Assembly: GCA_030536355.1 (NCBI GenBank)
Contig: JAUNQD010000022.1
Span: forward strand, 1 to 35,734
Reading direction: 5' to 3'
DNA length: 35,734 nt
Source of the DNA: Bacillota bacterium
GTDB taxonomy: Bacteria; Bacillota; Clostridia; Peptostreptococcales; Anaerovoracaceae
Below are positions 32,649-35,734 of the stretch, in pieces (the stretch's first letter is position 1; each line of letters opens with the position of its first letter). The position numbers were made by a program, and so were the translations under genes. A model generated the notes under the pieces. That model did not search any database. It was not told where the DNA came from and saw nothing but the letters and a program-made list of their open reading frames with translations.

Positions 32649-33167
32649 TTATTCACCATAAATAGTATCTAAGAATTCATAATACTTATCTGAAGGGTTT
32701 TCTTCAAAAGTAAATGATTCCATCATTTTAACTACTTCTTCACTGTCATAAGCCATCAGGAAAAAGTTTACTTCGATATAATATCCATCTCCTGCATCAG
32801 TATAGAAAGTGCAGCTTTCTGCATCATCATTGCCCCATGTATAAGTTTCAACAAACCATGTGATGTCTCCGTAAGTCACATCATCCAGTCTCTGGTGAGG
32901 TGCAGATGTATCTGACCAGTAATCAACAGAGCTATCAATTTCTTCTTCCGCATCTCCATATCTTACATATACCTGGATGATTTCTTCTTCACCTACATGC
33001 ACATCACTGTCTTTTCTGAATTCAGTCTGCTCCTCGTTAGCAGTGAATCCGTCAGGAATGATCGCAGAGTAGAATCCCGCATAAGTCTGTGTGCCTGATC
33101 CGCCACATGCAGTCATTGCAAACATCAAAATGATTGCAGACACTATTGCAAATATTGATTTTTTCAT
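32649..33167 (-). CDS. Small putative lipoprotein, first gene of the accessory cluster
   Basis: 172 residues. The lipoprotein signal MKKSIFAIVSAIILMFAMTAC has its lipobox Cys at 21. The mature part is acidic and aromatic-rich (VDYWSDTSAPHQRLDDVTYG, WFVETYTWGND), has the feel of a PsbP-like or similar alpha/beta fold, and ends with the helix EEVVKMMESFTFEE. No family is assigned. GAGGAGG lies just upstream of the ATG, and a TATAAT box at 33222-33227 suits it as promoter. It heads seven consecutive minus-strand genes. Confidence 0.85.
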   Translation of the reverse strand: MKKSIFAIVSAIILMFAMTACGGSGTQTYAGFYSAIIPDGFTANEEQTEFRKDSDVHVGEEEIIQVYVRYGDAEEEIDSSVDYWSDTSAPHQRLDDVTYGDITWFVETYTWGNDDAESCTFYTDAGDGYYIEVNFFLMAYDSEEVVKMMESFTFEENPSDKYYEFLDTIYGE

Positions 33168-33221
33168 TTGCTTCCTCCTCTTTCTATTTTCGTTTATGGT
33201 CTTTAAAATATCTTTTGTAAA

Positions 33222-33301
33222 ATTATATAATTTTCAGACTATTTTTAATATTACCCCTAGGGCTACTTGTAAGGCTATACAGGCTGATTTATATTAGCCT
33301 C
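33222..33301 (-). promoter_or_regulatory. Promoter and putative operator of the accessory cluster
   Basis: On the minus strand a good -10 box TATAAT (33227-33222) lacks a recognisable -35 (TATTAA at 17 bases). Upstream, 33259-33301 contains repeated GGCTA-type elements: plus-strand AAGGCTATA (33271-33279), then a dyad AGGCTGAT/ATTAGCCT (33281-33288 with 33293-33300). The minus-strand AGGCTAATAT at 33300-33291 is identical to a site in front of the LuxR-type regulator gene. A poor -35 with upstream repeats suggests activator control. Confidence 0.55.
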
Positions 33302-33303
33302 GC

Positions 33304-33340
33304 AACAAAAAAAGGACAGCCTATATAAAGGCTGTCCTTT
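33304..33340 (-). terminator. Intrinsic terminator of the LuxR-type regulator gene
   Basis: A perfect 11-bp stem AAAGGACAGCC/GGCTGTCCTTT (33311-33321 with 33330-33340) has an 8-nt loop. On the minus strand the stem is followed by a run of seven T residues (33313-33307). It separates the regulator transcript from the accessory cluster promoter. Confidence 0.92.
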
Positions 33341-33381
33341 GACATTGATTTATAGCAAGCATCTTCATATGCTGCATTTTT

Positions 33382-34323
33382 CTATCTTATTTTCAGCTTA
33401 TCGCGAAGTTCCTTTCTATCTGACACATCGAGCTTTGAAAAAATATGTGCTGTATGCTTCTTAACGGTATGCTCTGTAACCGACAATTCTTCTGCCATTT
33501 CCCTTCTCTTAAGCTTGTCTTCCAGAATAAGCTTAAGAACTTCCAGTTCTCTTCCTGTAAGTTCTGTAAGCTGCGGATTATGTTTGACCAGTATCTCAAG
33601 ATCTATTTCTTCACCATGTTCCATGCCTAAGCTCATATGTGCATCTTCTCCAACTGTGATACCGTAATCCTGTAGTATACAGTATAAGCTCAATAGAAAA
33701 ATCTCAGTGATTATATATGATATTGACAAGAATTCAAATTCAAGATCGAGGCCCTGTTCTATCAGCCAAATCAGTATGTTACCAAACACTGCACACAATA
33801 AAAGTATTGCATGCTTTATCTGGAACACTTTTTTATTCAGCACAGAGACAATGATTATCGCTGCCATGCTCGCAAAATAAACGAACAAATATACATGATA
33901 CACTATATGAAGCGGACCATACACTTTGACCAGCCTTGCTGCCCCATCATAAAACACTATTGATGCATCGCTGTAGTACCAGTCCGTATAACCTGCACTG
34001 GCTGCAATAACAAACACCGCTACACTTATAACAAACAATAAGCACGTCACCCATTTACGGTAATCGACCTTGCATACATTCATTATTATCATGAACATAC
34101 ATAATGGCAGGAATACCGAACCAAGATACGATATGCGGTTGGCGAGCAATGCCTCTGCGATAGTATCTGACAAGGACATGGTCAAATACCCCGCGTTTAT
34201 GATAAACACGGAAATAAACAACAAAACAAACCAGATGTCTCTTTCTTTTATCAGGCTGCAGTATCCCACTATTAATAACAATGATATTATGGCTATCACA
34301 CCATAGATGATTATTATATTCAT
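33382..34323 (-). CDS. Seven-transmembrane LuxR-type transcription factor
   Basis: 313 residues. Seven hydrophobic helices (about 2-20, 31-50, 63-84, 92-110, 135-162, 170-187, 195-215) form a domain like the 7TM sensor region of some histidine kinases (for example RISYLGSVFLPLCMFMIIMN). Instead of a kinase, a LuxR/GerE helix-turn-helix follows at about 253-313 (LTGRELEVLKLILEDKLKRR, SVTEHTVKKHTAHIFSKLDV). It is therefore a membrane-bound one-component regulator. The signal is unknown. AGGAG precedes the ATG. AAGGCTAAT repeats in its own promoter and before the adjacent lipoprotein/SPFH cluster hint at its targets. Confidence 0.9.
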   Translation of the reverse strand: MNIIIIYGVIAIISLLLIVGYCSLIKERDIWFVLLFISVFIINAGYLTMSLSDTIAEALLANRISYLGSVFLPLCMFMIIMNVCKVDYRKWVTCLLFVISVAVFVIAASAGYTDWYYSDASIVFYDGAARLVKVYGPLHIVYHVYLFVYFASMAAIIIVSVLNKKVFQIKHAILLLCAVFGNILIWLIEQGLDLEFEFLSISYIITEIFLLSLYCILQDYGITVGEDAHMSLGMEHGEEIDLEILVKHNPQLTELTGRELEVLKLILEDKLKRREMAEELSVTEHTVKKHTAHIFSKLDVSDRKELRDKLKIR

Positions 34324-34385
34324 GTGCTTTTCTCCTATGAACGGATATTCATATTATATATCAAAAAGCCTATTTTTACGAATAT

Positions 34386-34422
34386 ATTATACCATTAGCC
34401 TTTAAAGTTGCATATTAGCCTT
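34386..34422 (-). promoter_or_regulatory. Promoter of the 7TM-LuxR gene with AAGGCTAAT direct repeats
   Basis: On the minus strand TATAAT (34391-34386) with TGG as extended -10 has a weak -35 (TATGCA). Two identical AAGGCTAAT copies at 34422-34414 and 34402-34394 are exactly 20 bp apart, that is two helical turns, flanking the -35 region and abutting the -10. This suits binding of a LuxR-type dimer on one face of the DNA and suggests autoregulation. Confidence 0.6.
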
Positions 34423-34475
34423 GAGGGTAATTTGTCCCAATACAGCCCTATATATAAAATATACTTTGTGATACA

Positions 34476-34504
34476 TTGAGTCACTCTTTGTTTTATGGTA
34501 TAAT
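34476..34504 (+). promoter_or_regulatory. ychF promoter
   Basis: TTGAGT (34476-34481), 17 bases, TATAAT (34499-34504) with TGG directly upstream as extended -10. The leader is about 38 nt and holds AAAGGAG (34531-34537) before the ATG at 34549. Confidence 0.82.
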
Positions 34505-34548
34505 ATATACCGCTTTATAACCAATGTAACAAAGGAGAAACATATATC

Positions 34549-35640
34549 ATGAAATTAGGCATAGTAGGATTACCTAACGTAGGAAAGAGTACGCTTTTTA
34601 ATGCGATCACTAAGGCAGGCGCTGAAGCGGCAAACTATCCGTTCTGTACCATCGAACCGAATGTGGGCGTCGTAACAGTACCTGATGAGAGACTTAAGGT
34701 ACTCCACGAAATGTATAATTCCAAGAAAACTATATATACAACTATCGACTTCTATGATATCGCAGGGCTCGTAAAGGGCGCATCAAAGGGAGAAGGCCTC
34801 GGCAATAAGTTCCTGGGACACATCAGAGAAGTAGCTGCCATCGTTCACGTAGTAAGATGCTTCGAAGATCCTAATGTAGTTCACGTAGATGGCAAGATCG
34901 ATCCCGTATCAGATATCGAAACCATCAACATGGAACTGATCCTGTCAGACATGGAAGTCCTGGAAAGACGTATCCAGAAAACTACCAAGAACCTGAAGGG
35001 CGACAAGAGCCTCCAGAAGGAACTGGATCTGCTGAAGAAGATCAACGACTTCCTGGGCGAAGGTAAGTCAGCCAGAGCTATGGATCTGACAGATGATGAA
35101 GCTGAATTCGTCAAGAGCTTAGATCTTCTGTCATACAAGCCTATCATCTACGCTGCTAACGTATCTGAAGATGATGCTGCATCAGAAGACAACGAATTCA
35201 TCGCTAAGGTAAGAGAATTCGCAGCGACAGAAGATGCTGAAGTCATCGTAGTATGCGCTAAGATCGAATCAGAACTGGCTGAAATGGAAGACGATGAAAG
35301 AGCAATGTTCCTGGAAGAACTGGGCATAGCAGAATCAGGTCTCGATAAGCTGGTAAAGGCATCCTACCACCTGCTGGATCTCATTTCATTCCTGACTGCA
35401 GGCGAACCAGAAGTAAGAGCATGGACTATCAAGAGAGGAACTAAGGCTCCGGGAGCTGCCGGTAAGATCCACACAGACTTCGAACGCGGCTTCATCAGAG
35501 CAGAAACCATCGCATACGACAAGCTGATCGAATGCGGCGGCAATCTGGCAACAGCCAAAGAAAAAGGTCTCATCAGATCAGAAGGTAAGGAATACGTTGT
35601 TAAAGACGGCGACGTAATGCACTTCCTGTTCAATGTATAA
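34549..35640 (+). CDS. ychF: Redox-regulated ATPase YchF (Obg-like)
   Basis: A 363-residue TRAFAC-class P-loop protein with P-loop GLPNVGKST at 6-14. Its G4 position reads ANVSEDD rather than NKxD, explaining the ATP preference of this family. A coiled-coil insertion (about 125-200) and a C-terminal TGS domain ([39 protein letters not shown]) follow. Family members bind ribosomes and are involved in stress responses. The length is standard. Its codon choice is strongly biased, as for a highly expressed gene. It stands alone, divergent from the 7TM-LuxR gene, with its own promoter. Confidence 0.98.
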   Translation: MKLGIVGLPNVGKSTLFNAITKAGAEAANYPFCTIEPNVGVVTVPDERLKVLHEMYNSKKTIYTTIDFYDIAGLVKGASKGEGLGNKFLGHIREVAAIVHVVRCFEDPNVVHVDGKIDPVSDIETINMELILSDMEVLERRIQKTTKNLKGDKSLQKELDLLKKINDFLGEGKSARAMDLTDDEAEFVKSLDLLSYKPIIYAANVSEDDAASEDNEFIAKVREFAATEDAEVIVVCAKIESELAEMEDDERAMFLEELGIAESGLDKLVKASYHLLDLISFLTAGEPEVRAWTIKRGTKAPGAAGKIHTDFERGFIRAETIAYDKLIECGGNLATAKEKGLIRSEGKEYVVKDGDVMHFLFNV

Positions 35641-35684
35641 TCACTGAATCAAATACAATAAAAAAGCTTAGAGTATAATTGATA

Positions 35685-35734
35685 TGTACCCCCTTTACTG
35701 GACAAACCAGTAGAGGGGGATTTTTTATGCGCTA
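35685..35734 (+). mobile_element. Possible left end of an IS3-like element (cut by window edge)
   Basis: The sequence from 35685 starts TGTACCCCCTTTACTGGAC, resembling terminal inverted repeats of IS3-family elements, which begin with TG. A hairpin follows. Then AGAGGGGGA is spaced seven bases from an ATG at 35727 whose first codons are ATG CGC TA. This is the layout of an orfA start close to an IS end. The window stops there, so the transposase cannot be verified. The alternative is a plain ychF terminator. Confidence 0.35.
35689..35726 (+). terminator. Strong hairpin with T tract downstream of ychF
   Basis: A 13-bp stem (35689-35701 with 35707-35719, one G-U pair) closes a 5-nt loop and is followed by A and six T. 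As read on the plus strand this is a good intrinsic terminator 48 nt past the ychF stop. It also covers a GAGGGGG ribosome-binding-like sequence ahead of the ATG at 35727, so it may instead be part of an insertion element end. Confidence 0.7.

Noticed and set aside
33241..33345. Closely spaced short repeats near 33260-33340 as a CRISPR-like array
   Set aside because: They are a terminator hairpin plus a few GGCTA-type elements with irregular spacing. There are no equal-length repeats with spacers and no cas genes.

Overview
The window looks like a chromosomal segment of a low-to-moderate GC Gram-positive bacterium of the Clostridia. The evidence is the division/cell-wall (dcw) cluster headed by mraZ, MutS2 with an Smr tail, a ZapA with a long coiled coil, strong GGAGG-type ribosome binding sites and several Gram-positive-style lipoproteins. 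The exact family cannot be fixed from the sequence alone.

Layout. (1) Positions 1-24504 are read entirely on the minus strand, so the direction of transcription is from high to low coordinates. The dcw operon starts at an MraZ-box promoter near 24530 and runs mraZ, rsmH, ftsL, a PASTA-containing class B PBP (ftsI/spoVD type), murF, mraY, murD, ftsW/spoVE, murG, murA, ftsQ/divIB, ftsZ. After a small hairpin the same strand continues with an SpoU-family RNA methyltransferase, pheS, pheT, zapA, mutS2, argS, a radical SAM protein, a TPR protein and finally a tRNA-Asn with its own perfect consensus promoter. murE, murB, murC and ftsA are not in the cluster. (2) At 24865-25587 lies sfsA (minus), with its own terminator and a promoter that predicts a leaderless mRNA. 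(3) At 25701-27724 a plus-strand operon encodes a small lipoprotein, Lgt (which lipidates such proteins) and a short-chain dehydrogenase. Its terminator lies inside the convergent neighbouring gene. (4) At 27717-33167 seven minus-strand genes form an accessory cluster: two small lipoproteins, an SPFH-domain protein with three C-terminal zinc ribbons, a large lipoprotein, a DUF4428 zinc-ribbon protein and two helical proteins I do not recognise. (5) At 33382-34323 is a seven-transmembrane LuxR-type regulator that shares a promoter-proximal AGGCTAATAT motif with that cluster. (6) At 34549-35640 is ychF (plus), followed by a strong hairpin at the window edge that is either its terminator or the left end of an IS3-like element.

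How the parts fit. Region 1 makes lipid II (MurA, MurD, MurF, MraY, MurG), polymerises and crosslinks it at the septum (FtsW, PBP) and builds the divisome (FtsZ, FtsL, FtsQ, ZapA). Two hairpins inside the operon, before ftsI and before murA, look like attenuators, and the second also hides the murA ribosome binding site. The most promising candidate for an undescribed system is the SPFH/zinc-ribbon/lipoprotein cluster with its putative membrane-bound LuxR-type regulator.
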